DNA from: Lineolata rhizophorae
Taxonomy: Eukaryota; Ascomycota; Dothideomycetes; Lineolatales; Lineolataceae
DNA: 64,000 nucleotides
Assembly (NCBI GenBank): GCA_010093515.1
Contig: MU001671.1
Coordinates: 195,429-259,428, forward strand
Direction of reading: 5' to 3'
The position numbers and the translations under genes are program-made. Positions 10,440 through 21,372 of the stretch are shown here, piece by piece. Each line of letters opens with the position of its first letter. The stretch's first letter is position 1. The notes under the pieces were generated by a model that saw only the letters and a list, made by a program, of their open reading frames with translations, did no database searches and was not told where the DNA came from.

Positions 10440-13238
10440 CAGTTTAATTCGTATGTAAGAGTGCAAGATTCTCGAAATGGCCCTTCGAAAAACCAAAATT
10501 TAAGTGAGGGCAAATGCCCGTAGGGACGTTTCTTGAGCATAACCGCTGGCACTCTCGGGATACTCTGAGTTGCAGTGCACATGGCTTCCTTTCCAGGGGC
10601 ACTCGCCTAGGACAAACCGCCCGGGAGACGGCCGATGATTCGAAATAGACAGCCTTCAATTAGCGCAATCTCTCAGGAGCATCCGGATGGGAGACAGCTG
10701 AGCGTCAGAAAGAAGACCATCTTCGACCAGCGTAGTCTCAGGAACTCTCCCCAGCGTGCTCTCCTAAGTGAATGCTCCCAGGATATATTCGAGGACTTAA
10801 TGGGGCAGTCTTACGATTTGGCCTCGTTTGTCCATTGACCGGCTTCATTGACGATGAGATCGCCCAAGGTCTTAAATGACTGCGCTTTTGACTTCAATCT
10901 CTTCTTCCGTCGTCATGCCGTCAAGGGCCCACGGTGGCTTCAGTCAGTCAGTCCGTTGGGTGCGGGTACACACTCTTTCATGCTTCATACAATCTCCAAC
11001 CTAATATCCGTATTCACTACGTCCACCGCATCTTCCTTGTTAAGAGAAAGAACAACAAAGAATCTCATCGGAAACTCACTCTGGGTCTTTTGTCCACATG
11101 GGCTTTCCATCCATGTCCACCATGGCTCTATACACCCATTACACACATTCGCCCCACGCTTGCGTACGCCATGTGCCCCCCGCTCCCTGTCCTCCCATAA
11201 ACCCCTTCGAGACCTCTTCTTGCCCCTATGCCGCACTCAAAGTACTCAGAATAGAAGTGTCACGGAAGCTATGGATGTCACTACAGGGCCATCGCTAGTC
11301 AAGTCCTAACCTCGTTCTTACTGGTTAGATAGGGTTCGTCTATCCCTCCTCTCATCTAGCTGCAACCCTCTCCATGGGAAAATGGATGACCCCTTCGCAG
11401 TAAGCCCTCCATTGCCATGCGCTTTCTTCTTGCAGTCGTACATTGGCAGCGCTTCTCTTTTGGCTCTAGCCTGTGGGCACTGCCGGCGCGCTTAAGAAGT
11501 ATCCTTACGGACGCATCTCCCGCGTGAATTGGCCCGTACGGGTTCTCGTGCAAGGAGCTCGGGCGTGTATAGGAATTCTCCCGTACGGGACTCGATCCCG
11601 TACGCGCCTGGGTTACTGTACATGCCACGTACTACGTAGGCATTGCGCGATAACGGATCGCCTTCGGCGATTTGCGGTGTGTGTATCAGATCGGGACGAG
11701 GGCTTGGCAAAGGCGGTGAAGGCGCGGGTTGCAAAAGGAACGCTCCCGTCCTTCTGCCGTCCCCCTTCCGCGGCAACGGCAACGGCGCAGCTGCAGCAGA
11801 CGGAGAGGCACGAGGAGGAAAGCTGTTCCGACCTGGCCGCCGCCAGCCCCCCCTCGTGCGGAGGGGATTGTCTGGCGCAGGCGCCGTCGCCGGCGGGGGG
11901 AAGGTGGAGGGGGCAGAAGCGCCGGGACGAATCGGCAGCGCGGCCCCAAGACACCCGGACCCCGGCCAGCCCGCCGCGGAAGCGCAGCGCGATGCCCGAA
12001 ATAAGCACAACATCAGACCACTCTCGCATCCTCACCCTCGATCCGCAATTACACGCCCCAAATGCCTGCCCGCGAGCCCTCGGGATTGCGCCTGTGCCCG
12101 CGACTCGCCCGCGCCAGCTAGTGCCCCCTCCGGGGCCCCAGGTGAGTAACATGGTGCGCGTCTTGTGTGTCAAAATGCCTGTGGCGGCGGGCCACAGCCC
12201 CCCAGGGCGTGCCAATGAGTGTGCGCGAAGACCTCCCTTCACCGCACGCTCTTTTTATTTTTCTCCGCGTTGCTATTCGCCCTCTGGCGCCGCATCTCCA
12301 CGCCGTGTGTGTGCGATGAGAGACCGGCGACTGAGCAACCAGGGTGGCATTTCCTCGGCTTTATCTCGTTTCTTCTCCTTGCGCTGTTCGTCCGCATCAG
12401 AAGAATTATGCTCGTCTCTCCGCTGCAGGAGTCGTTGCCGGAGCCGTCGTCGTTCTCGGTTCCTTCTCCTGCCCTTGTTCATCGCCGCTGCGAGGCTGGC
12501 CTCTCTCGTCTCTCCGCGGGGTAGCATCAGTCAGCGCGACGCCCGGCCGCATATCGTGCGCTGAGTTGGCCTTTGATCTTCTTCCTTCTTCGTCCTGCTG
12601 GTCGCAGGCGCGATCATCGTCAGCGTCTCAAAGGAGAGTGAGCCGCAGAGGATCCACGCGTCACGTTGCTCCTGTGGCCAAGAAATTCTATCGGAACCAT
12701 CTCCGGCAACTGTCGATCATCGCCTTGCAAGGACATCCCTTCACGTTCACGTTGAGCAGCAGCACGTCTTTGTGTATCCTGAGGAATTTTGAATCTTTTG
12801 CGGCCCTTCGTTGCTGTGGCCTTAAAGACCGGACGGACATCTAGCCGTGAGTCGCTTCCGCTGTCCCCTCCAATTCAATATACCGTTCTAGTACGTCCGG
12901 TTTCGTCGTGCAAAGCATCGAGCCTCCTGACATCCTTCCATTTTTATTAGCTCATCGAGCAGCGCCTCCGGATATCAAGCGCTGGCACTCGTTGGTGTCG
13001 GCGAATGCCCGGCTTTTTTTGAAGCATCGCTCTCCCAGGCCGAACTGGGCTTAGTGTCCCAGTTCGTCTGCCCGCAACCGGCCCTCACCTGATGCCCAGA
13101 GGGTGTACCTCTCAAACCGCAGGGACGACAACTTAATTCTACATCCGTTCTTTCCCTTCCCCTACACCTTCATCTCATCCTCACCCTCACAACCGCTCTC
13201 TCATCAACCTCGCCCTAAGCTCTTTCCTCTCAACCGCC
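10440..13238. other. Long intergenic stretch with GC-rich leader
   Basis: 10440-11480 holds only short frames. From about 11480 to 12850 the DNA is GC-rich with long overlapping frames on both strands (the longest is 363 codons at 11473-12564), none with recognisable domains. A good donor, caggtgagtaac, lies at about 12141, so a spliced 5' leader for the gene at 13239 is possible. The last 100 bases before 13239 are strongly pyrimidine-rich. Confidence 0.4.
11533..11606. repeat. Clustered CCCGTACGGG palindromes
   Basis: The perfect 10-base palindrome cccgtacggg occurs twice about 50 bases apart, and a third, imperfect copy (cccgtacgcg) follows within 15 bases of the second. All lie at the start of the GC-rich block upstream of the membrane-protein gene, so they could be binding sites for a dimeric regulator. 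Confidence 0.5.
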
Positions 13239-14150
13239 ATGCCCACATCCCCCCACCCCCCTCCGTCCCCACTCCCCCGCTCTCCTCGCCCCCCACCTCG
13301 CCCCCCCACTCCTCTCCCCTCTCTCCTTCTCGAACTCTCTGTCACCTACGCCCTCCTCGTCCTCACTGCCGGCGCCATCCTATCCGGTCTCCTCCGCCTC
13401 CCTTTCCTCGAGCCACGGCTCGGCCCTCGCGCTGCATCCCTCGCAGAGGCACCCATCATGTTCCTCGCCATCCGCTGGGCCGCCCGGCGTACCGTCTCGC
13501 TGGCCCCGCGGCGCTGGCGCGGCGCCGGCAAGCGCGGCGCCGCTGGCACCCGAGGCAACGGCGGACCCTGGCGTCGCCGCCGCCTCTGGGACTCGGAGGA
13601 CGAGAGCGACGCCCGCTCGTCGGCGCCGCCGACGCCCAGGAGCCCTGATCGGCCGATGTCGCCACCGCCGCCGCCGATGATGATGACGACGACGACCCCC
13701 AGCGGCACCACGACGACGTTTCGCCCGCCGCTCTCGTCGCCCTCGCATTCGCCGCCGCCCTCGCTGCTGCTACATCGCCGCGGGCTCTCGGCCTCGGCCT
13801 CGGCCCCGGCCCCGGCCCCGCCGTCGCCGCTGTCGCGCTCCCCGCCGCCGGTCTCACCGCGGGCGGCCGCGTTTGCCCCGGCGCCGGGCGCGCCGTCGAA
13901 GCCGGCCCGGCCGTCGGAGGGCGCGCGCGCCGCGTTCCGGGCCGCGGTCGGCGCGCTGGGCGTGGCGTGGGTGCTGGCGGCGGAGGCGGCGCTGACGGCG
14001 CTGGCGGGCGGGTGGAGGGGCTGGTGGGCGTGGCTGGTGGAGAGGGATGTGGTGGCGGGACCGGTGTACGGGGTGTTGTTGGGGGTGATGGGGGGATTGG
14101 TGTGGTGGGTCGGGGACGAGGAGGGGTGGGGGCGCGAGGGAAGGGGCTAG
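13239..14150 (+). CDS. Proline-rich membrane protein
   Basis: An intact frame of 303 residues. ATG at 13239 sits in a good context (ccgccATG) after a pyrimidine-rich leader. The first 28 residues are Pro/Ser-rich. A hydrophobic segment follows at about residues 30-55 (LSVTYALLVLTAGAILSGLL), then PFLEPRLGPRAASLAEAPIM, then a long Ser/Pro/Arg-rich disordered loop (about 85-220), then two C-terminal hydrophobic segments (about 230-255 and 270-290). This suggests three or four membrane spans with a large variable loop. I recall fungal membrane proteins with a similar N-terminal helix, but no function. The loop is repetitive and very GC-rich. Confidence 0.6.
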   Translation: MPTSPHPPPSPLPRSPRPPPRPPTPLPSLLLELSVTYALLVLTAGAILSGLLRLPFLEPRLGPRAASLAEAPIMFLAIRWAARRTVSLAPRRWRGAGKRGAAGTRGNGGPWRRRRLWDSEDESDARSSAPPTPRSPDRPMSPPPPPMMMTTTTPSGTTTTFRPPLSSPSHSPPPSLLLHRRGLSASASAPAPAPPSPLSRSPPPVSPRAAAFAPAPGAPSKPARPSEGARAAFRAAVGALGVAWVLAAEAALTALAGGWRGWWAWLVERDVVAGPVYGVLLGVMGGLVWWVGDEEGWGREGRG

Positions 14151-15285
14151 GGTGGTGTGGGGTTTCTGGGGGTGGGTGTGCCTATGGGGTTTGGGTCGTT
14201 GGTGGAGGTATGGGAAGTATGTAGGAGGGAAGATCGGAAGCAGTGGAAGTCGCTTGTAGTACGTGATTCCGTGGCCCCGGGTATGGGTTCGATTCGGGAC
14301 GGGAGGTGATGGCGTGCCGTGTACATACCCATGTTCGCGGGTATGGGTAATGATCTTGGCGTATCCGCGGCCACGGACGCGGCAACGCGCTATTGGGACT
14401 TCGACATGTTGCTTATGGGAAACGGCCGGATCTACCTACGTTACTGTGACGGCAGATAAAACGTTCCATGGGATCGGAATATACCCTTGCTAGCCTTGGC
14501 GTCGGATTTGAAATTCATTTATAGAGCAGTTTGATATTTGGTCTGCTCGTAATAGAATGTCATTGAATAAATACATATTAGACCACTTTACTGTTCGCTT
14601 TGCCTTACACCATAGTGTTGTCGTTACTCGTAATGTATCGTTTATAGTTCCAATAATAAGGTGAAAGATGGACGTTTGATTTTTGGCGCAGGTAGATACT
14701 AAGTAATGGCTAAGCTATTTTGAGTTTATTTAAGCGCCGGGCTGGAGGTAATGCACAAGAGGGTTGAAACATACGGATTAAGTGAAGGGATTCGTTACAC
14801 TAGGGCTATCCAGTGAACATGCTTTGAAGCTCACATGTGTGCATTCACACGGTCGCAAACTCTTTCGGAATCTTACCAATCTATACAGTGTGGGCCATAA
14901 AAATTTGTTCATAGAACCAGGATTCTTCCCGCGTGTGAGAGCTATCCAGCGCATTCCAACAATAATTTCTAGACTCTTTGTTCTATTGGTGTCATAGTCC
15001 CGTATTTTGGTCCTTTGATGTTACTGCTAATTCATAGCTACTTCGTGAAACCGATGCAAATGGGAAAGGTCTAAGATCATGCACCAATTGTTTTGTTTGT
15101 TGAACACATCTGGTGACGTTTAGCAAATTCTCACATTCTAGTAGCTGGATTCTCATATCTTCCGCTGAGAATCCTTTGTCTTCTACAAACGTACCAACTT
15201 GGAACACCCTTCCTTACAACAGAGATAAAACCTCGCCTCTAGCTACAACTCTGTGCTTTTGATCCTTGCCTTCTTGGACACTGTT
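14151..15285. other. Intergenic, AT-rich
   Basis: No gene recognised. At 14278-14350 the unit cgggtatgggt occurs twice, and with tacccatg forms a small hairpin. The rest is AT-rich up to the leader of the second MYND gene. Confidence 0.4.
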
Positions 15286-16368
15286 ATGTCTGCTACATCG
15301 TGTTCGGCTTTCGGCCGAGATTTTTCGATGGACGTCTGCGCTTGTTGTTCGCATCCAACCCGCCTCCTATGTTCAGGATGCCAAAATGCGCCATCGTATT
15401 TCCAGTCCCAGACTAGTCCCCGTGGCACTTACTACTGCTCCACTAAGTGCCAGCACGCCGATTGGCCCAACCACAGAGACAGATGTAAAAGGCTACAGCA
15501 ACGCAAGAAAGTCGCGCGAGCGGCAGACATAGTAAAGCGAGTGTGGCTTACGTGGCTCGAAGCGTCAAACTTCAAGTGTTACACGAGTGTTGAACACGTC
15601 TCCGATGAAGAGATTCTCGTGCATTACATGCCTTACGAAGCCTCGCTAAGCGGACAAAATAGACTGAAGAAATGCCGTTTGCCGGCAGAATTGTCAGAAG
15701 AAGGGATGCAGGACATAAAAGAAGCGATTCTCTTCAGTCACAGCTGCACCGAAGCTCTCAAATGGATGGCATTTCTGTTTGCTGGCCTGCTTGAGGGTAA
15801 GACACACCGTCCCCCTTAAACAGCAAATTTGCTGACCAACGCAGGTACCTGGACTCATTGTGCTGAGGAATTCCACATAACCTCCACGCCTCCAGCACGC
15901 AAAGTCGTCTTCATCAGAACCAGCGATAACTGCCGGAAGTCCACAGATGAATTCATGCACGTCGTGTGGAGAGTGCAGCTCAAGTCCGGAGAGGTCTGGG
16001 CGGTCGATCTGACCGGTGCTCAAGCCGGAATCCCCATGAGTTGCGCGCCTTGGCACGATTACTCGCGCGCGTACATTCAAGACATTTTAAGCGATGAGTA
16101 CTTCGGGTTTTGTGCAATCCGCCGTTGGCGCGAAAGGCTAGATACCACTTGCGCAGTTGGGGATGCGGCGAATGACTTGCAACAACAAATGCTAGTGGAA
16201 CTTGAACATGCGGTCGAGGCCTGGGGAAATGTTCACAACATGGACCTGAGGAAGCTCATCAAGTCTAATGACGACGATTTCAAAGACCAGAGAGACATTT
16301 TCATACGGCACGTTTGCGAGCGTCTGGAGAGAAAGACGAATGAGCTCATGGGAAGGGAGAGCGCTTAG
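15286..16368 (+). CDS. MYND zinc-finger protein (paralog B)
   Basis: Two exons, 15286-15796 and 15845-16368, give 344 residues. The 48-base intron has a GTAAGA donor, ctgac branch site and acgcag acceptor, at the same position and phase as in paralog A. The MYND ligands are all present: C18, C21, C29, C32, C51, C55, H63 and C67, with ADWPNHRDRC. The C-terminal domain carries VDLTGAQAGIPMS and PWHDYSRAY, matching DITGAQAGIKK and PWRTYSDQY of paralog A. Between the two parts is a helical stretch (EEGMQDIKEAILFSHS) also shared. The proteins are clearly related but well diverged, so the duplication is old. Likely a protein-docking or regulatory role; there is no catalytic domain. Confidence 0.85.
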
Positions 16369-16993
16369 GGATAAAGCAAATGGATTTGCTTTCTGAGCGT
16401 CTTGTTTACTTTCTATTTACTTTCTGCTTGAACGGCTCTTGTTAACCGGAAGATTTGAAGCTGGGCCTAGATCATGGAGTTTTCTTTTTTTCTTTTTCTC
16501 TTTTTTTTTTCAAAAAAAAAAGTTCAGATCAAGTAGATTCCGACACAAAGTTACAAGATATCCCATTCGCCGGGTTTAACCGCAGACAGGATCAGTCTAG
16601 TTAAAACAGATTGTTGAGAGTCATTACAGTATCTGGAATTAAGCAAGCTATTCATGAGCATTTTTCCATAGCCGCGAAACATCACAGTGTAAAACTTAAA
16701 TAGGATGTTGTAGGGGAAACTGCTGCTCAACGCTATCGTAGGGCAAATCTTCGGAAATGTCACTCGGGTATTCGAATCAAACGTCTATCGGGTAAGGCGA
16801 ACAAAGTATGACGGAGCATGCGAAATCGCAAAATATGTGCAACAAAAAGGGGGTTAGCCATTGCAAGCGGCCGTCCCGTTCTCAGAATGATTGCAAATAT
16901 GGAAAAGACTCGTCTGTTTATATTGTCTACGAAAGACCATTTTCGGTACCAAAATCAAACCTTAGATTAATGATGGCTCTCATTCCTGTACTC
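16369..16993. other. 3' flank of MYND gene B
   Basis: Contains the T-rich tract and hairpin near 16500, then AT-rich DNA with short frames only. Confidence 0.45.
16501..16521. repeat. T10-C-A10 snapback
   Basis: Ten T, one C and ten A form a perfect self-complementary unit 130 bases downstream of the MYND stop codon, preceded by another 20 bases of mostly T. It may act in 3'-end formation, be a poly(A)-type insertion scar, or be a sequencing or assembly slip in homopolymers. Confidence 0.5.
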
Positions 16994-17800
16994 CTACGCA
17001 TCGTTCGTGTTTGGCTTCTGTAGTGCTTGTCCATCCATAATTCCGTGTCCATATGCCTCAGCAAGCAGTCTGTGCGTGTCACTTCCGGCTGTTCCACTGG
17101 TCTTTGCCCTTCTCATGATAAAAGGGTGCGAAGAACCCAGAAGAATACAAATTTCGCCATTCTCCTTAACGGCATAAGACGCAAGACCAAAATGAGCTTT
17201 CTGTCTAGTGATGAATGTACGCGTCTTGCTGAGTGCAGGAATCGAGTTTGTTAGTTGTCTTTTGACAGCCCCCCTGTTCCTGTACTCTATAGTTTCCTGA
17301 TATTCCAAATTCCTCTAGCTTTGGCTATTGGTGCCATCTTCATCACCCTCGGCTTCTTAGGTTCCTCGGCCAAGTTGGCCGTCCCTGTTGTCCTGACTCT
17401 GCCTCCTGTTCTTTTCGTCCCGAATTAACATAATCAGCAGAATGCAACTGATCCATCGCTCCGAGAATGCTTTGACGTCCTCATCTGACGCTGGAACTGT
17501 ATCCTCATCGTCAAGCATGGCGTTGGCCACGAGAGCGCACAAGAACGCTTCCGTCCGGCCATTCGTGTCGCCATTATATAGATCATTGAATCATTTGGTG
17601 CTCAGCGTGTTGTCTTTCCACTGCTCACAGCATTCTCCCATAAACTTCTCCCTTTTCTTGAAATTGAGTCTCCCAAATCGCAGTTCATACTGAGACGTCT
17701 TTATGCAGAGAAGCCGGATTACCGTCAATATGAATCATAGCATCTAGTAGCGAGAATGTTCTCGTGATGGGGATTGCTGCTCAAAAACGATTAGCTCGGC
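16994..17800 (-). pseudogene. HET-type incompatibility gene relic (C-terminal part)
   Basis: The minus-strand frame at 17308-16994 ends with a typical C terminus of HET-domain (heterokaryon incompatibility) proteins: RTFITRQKAHFGLASYAV, then GEICILLGSSHPFIMRR and HRLLAEAYGHGIMDGQAL, ending at a clean stop. Upstream on the same strand, about 17690-17357, a second open stretch (for example MGECCEQWKDNTLS, then FLCALVANAMLDDEDTVPAS) reads like the middle of such a protein. It carries an internal TGA where an arginine CGA would fit, and a one-base frame change lies near 17690. The N-terminal HET domain is not recognisable upstream. The gene is a host relic with at least two breaks. Confidence 0.6.
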
Positions 17801-18805
17801 TTCGTCACGAAGAGAAAGCGGATGTGATACAACTGTTCTTCTAAAACACTCACCTTGCTTGGTTCAAGGAATCCCGTAATGCTTCTTGAAACAGCAACAT
17901 GTGCATAGATCCAATGAATTCTTGCATTGGCCGCACCACAGCCAGCAAAATTGATCGAATTTTCGACACACCATCTCAGGTTTGAATATTGAGTCCTCTT
18001 CCCTAATACCGCGAGAAGGATTGATAATCGTCTTGGAGCCGGAGATTATCGCCAATACAATCCTGGCTAGTCATCTCAATTGGGGGGGGGTTCCGCAACT
18101 GGGGCATCTTGTGTAGTCTCTGAAGCAATTTTGTGGAAATAGGAATAGTTGCTTGACAAAGACAAAGGGCAAGTTAAAAGGGAACTCCACTGCCGAGACC
18201 AAGGTGAAGCTTGAACACTTTAAGGACGGCGAGGTATAAATGTCAGGAGCCCTGATGCTGTCACTGAGGCCGCCAAGCCAAGGATCCTCCGATGTGGTCT
18301 CAATCCTGAGGAGGGGGGGAGAAACCCAAGGTCGCGCAATTGACCGGTCAACCCTTTTCGACATCTAGTGCACCGCCCAATGCGGCCGACCATATTCGTC
18401 GATACTTGACGTACAAGGCGCGAGTACTTGCAGCTCTTGGCCGGAGCCATCGGAAGCGACTTCGCAGCATTAGTGTTTTCAGCCTTAAGTTAAGCTTTCT
18501 TGGTAAAGATTAGCTCCCGGCCTATCTCAGATTAATACCCTTCAGTAATGCGCCCCTCATAGAAGTGCACGAATCTAGAAGGGAATAATGTGTCTATACG
18601 CTATCAGCCAATGTTTAATTAACGTTTCTCATTTAACGCAATGCTGATTGGCCGGTTAGCCGACGTAGACCCAGCCAATGACATGTCCAACCCATTGAGT
18701 ATCCATGAAAATGCTACTGAAAAGCACACACTTTGTCACGATATGCAATGTAGAATACTCAAAATCGATGCTGTAACCATCCACCCTCATCCGTACGCAG
18801 TAGGT
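17801..18805. other. Decayed DNA between HET relic and RecQ gene
   Basis: Minus-strand frames at 17864-18055 and 18071-18450 contain cysteine-rich fragments (CPSCG, and a Cys-rich stretch at 17880-17960), possibly remnants of the same or another gene. No intact frame. 18480-18805 is the AT-rich 3' flank of the RecQ gene. Confidence 0.3.
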
Positions 18806-20558
18806 TTACGTCTCCCAGCTAAGCAATCCATACGGAGTCATCTGATCCTCGCACCAGTTCTCTGCAACCAACCCCTTCTCCTTCCTTTCCGCCAGATCCT
18901 TCGCATCCTTACACCAATCGCACGCGAATTGGCAGTGCATCGACGGCGTCGCCTCACCAAAGTAATCGCAAATAAGCCTATGCCGGCATGCGCCCGTATT
19001 CTCACAGTACATAAACAACTCCTGAAAGCTCTCGGATCGATTCTTCATCTTGGCCAGCTCCGGCTCCGCCTTTTGCATGCGTCCCGCAGCCTTCGTAAGG
19101 GCATCTCGAAGCATGAGCGTCAGCGCGCGGTCGCGGTCCTCGCGTCCGTAGTACAGCACGCAGCGCGCTGCCTTGCCGTCCCTGCCGGCTCGGCCGGCTT
19201 CTTGGTAATACCCTTCGAAGGTCTTGGGTATCTGCCAGTGAACGACGAAGCGGACGTCCTCCTTGTCGATGCCCATGCCGAAGGCGGTCGTGGCAACGAC
19301 GACGGCGTAGCCGGGTCGACCGGCCACCCAGCCGGCGAGGTGGTCCGCTTTGGTCTCTTTGGGTAGACCTGCGTGGTAAGGAATGGCGCCGATGCCATCG
19401 GAGCGAAGTTGTGCGGCCAATGACTCACAATCCTTGCGGTAAAGCGTGTAAATGATGCCAGGGAGGGTGCCCGGGTCTTGCGATTTATCCTTATCATTGA
19501 GAGCAGAGCGTCTGCCGTCGCGTTCTTCCGCGGCTGCGAGCCGAGCCGCACGTCGTCCTTGGGCTGCGCGCAGCCACTTCAGGAAGTCATCATACGGGCC
19601 TTTATCGTCTGACTTGAACCGTACTTCGTAATGGATGTTGGGCCGCAACGTCGTCATCTCGAACACTCTCAGTTTGTGTCTATTTAGTCCTAACGCATCT
19701 ATTATGTCTCTGCGCACGCGTGATGTCGCCGTTGCCGTTAATGCAATGATGGGCACATCTGGGAACGTCGTCTTGAACCAACGGAGGTCGAGAAAGGCGG
19801 GCCGGAAGTCGTGGCCCCATTCCGAGATGCAGTGTGCCTCGTCAACGGCGATGCGGGCCAGCTCGCGCTGCGCGTGGACGATCTCGAGGTGGCGCCGGAA
19901 ATGACTGAGCTTGCAGTATTCGGGCGTAACGTATAGGAGGCGGGTGTGCGGATGGCCGCAGCGCAGGTCAGACAGAATGTCGTCGCGCTCAGGGCGAGGT
20001 ATTTGGCTGTTTAACGTGGCGACTTTGATGTTGGCAGCACGGAGAGCGGAGACTTGGTTGTCCTTCGGATTTTTGTATGTAAGTTATGGGTATTGAAAGG
20101 CGTAATATGAAATGCTGGAGATGAGCACCGTAACGGCATAGATTTATGACCCAGAGCTAAACGTATAGTACCTACCACCAAAGCCAATAAGGGCGAAACA
20201 ACAATGGTAACTGCAAAAAAATCCGTTAGAAACGAATTTAATTTTAGAGCTAAAACAGCAGCCAAAACCCGTAGCAGAGATTTGTCTACTTACTCCCATG
20301 GTCAACTACTGCAGGCAGCTGGAAGCACAAGCTCTTCCCAAACGATGTGGCCGCTTGAATATATACGTCATTTCCATCCAGCGCAGCCGTAATGACCTCA
20401 CGCTGCACCGGACTACGACAAAAAAGCATCAGCGATCTCGATACTCTAAATATAGTCTGTGGGACATACCGAAAGGCTTGCTTCTTGAAGACGCGCCGAA
20501 GCGTGAAGTCAATGTCGACATGCTGCCGACGGACATGTTTGCTAGTAGATGGCCGCAT
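18806..20558 (-). CDS. RecQ-family ATP-dependent DNA helicase
   Basis: Four exons on the minus strand (20558-20470, 20412-20294, 20210-20176, 20062-18806) join in frame to 499 residues. Motif 0 is FRPVQREVI, motif I is ATSFGKS (residues 51-57), followed by GITIVVSPLLALV (Ia), VDEAHCISEWGHDFRP (motif II with DEAH at 155-158), IALTATAT (III), ATTAFGMGIDKEDVRFV (V) and YYQEAGRAGRDG (VI). After the helicase core comes the RecQ zinc-binding region, with cysteines in ENTGACRHRLICDYFGE and CQFACDWC. RecQ enzymes unwind DNA 3' to 5' and act in recombination and replication repair in the nucleus. The protein is short: there is no HRDC domain and no long N-terminal region, so it resembles the small fungal RecQ type rather than Sgs1/QDE-3. 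The 35-nt third exon is unusual but restores motif Ia exactly. Confidence 0.9.
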
Positions 20559-21372
20559 GTTCCTTTCATCTTAGTCCATCAGTGCCAGAGCTTCAAGGAA
20601 CAAATGATGCCCACTTCTATCGCTATTATATGCGTCCAGTAGAGGAGCCTGAAGCACACGCATGAGTTGCGATCGACGTACCGCAAACGCGAATGACGGC
20701 CTAAGATCCCGCCTTCAATGTAGAGCGTCCTGTCGCGTGACAAGTCACTCCATCCAAGAAGGGCTCCATTAAAGACGGGGAACTCTCATAAAGAGGTTAC
20801 AGAGGTGGTGTCGCTCATTTGACGTTAAGGCCGGAGCAGGTTGGGTAGTAATCATGATCGAGACAAAAGTACAGAGGTGCGCGCGTCCACGTGACATTTG
20901 TTGCCGAGGTGAACCAATCAGCGCACGGTCAAACTACGTAGTACCTCGAGTTGTTCTACGAGAGCCGGCCACGGGCTAAACCGAAAGTTAGTTCAGCTTA
21001 TTATTAGAAAACGACCTTCTGCTCCGAAGGCGATTCATGATGCTCGATCCAGAAGTAGGAGACGGATAAGCAACGGTATTTCTTATCCTAGATCTACGGA
21101 CTACAAGGTCAGGGCCTAAGCCTTAACCCAGGCAGTAGTCGAAGTTAATACGAAATTTTATATACATGTTTATAATGGGCAAGTGACGTCATCTCAACCC
21201 TTACAAAAAGAAACATACACCTACAAAGGCAGGCATTCGATCCGGCCTCCAGAACTGAGCCGGCCCAGCCATCTAACTACGAGATCTCTCATCTACGTCC
21301 ATTTGCATTTTGCCGTCACTCCTGACCACGTCTTGCACAGATCCCACTTAGTACCCCTTCTATACGCCCTCT
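20559..21372. other. Intergenic between RecQ and PPR genes
   Basis: The upstream region of the RecQ gene, with a CCAAT box in ccaatcag near 20923 and a CTACGTAG octamer at 20934-20941. No gene recognised. Confidence 0.45.

Noticed and set aside
11473-12564. 363-codon plus-strand frame in the GC-rich block
   Set aside because: Overlapping frames of similar length exist on both strands, the product has no recognisable domain, and a strong donor interrupts it. It looks like leader or promoter DNA.
14280-14300. tRNA B-box-like ggttcgattc (also near 5004)
   Set aside because: No matching A box or cloverleaf could be folded around either site.
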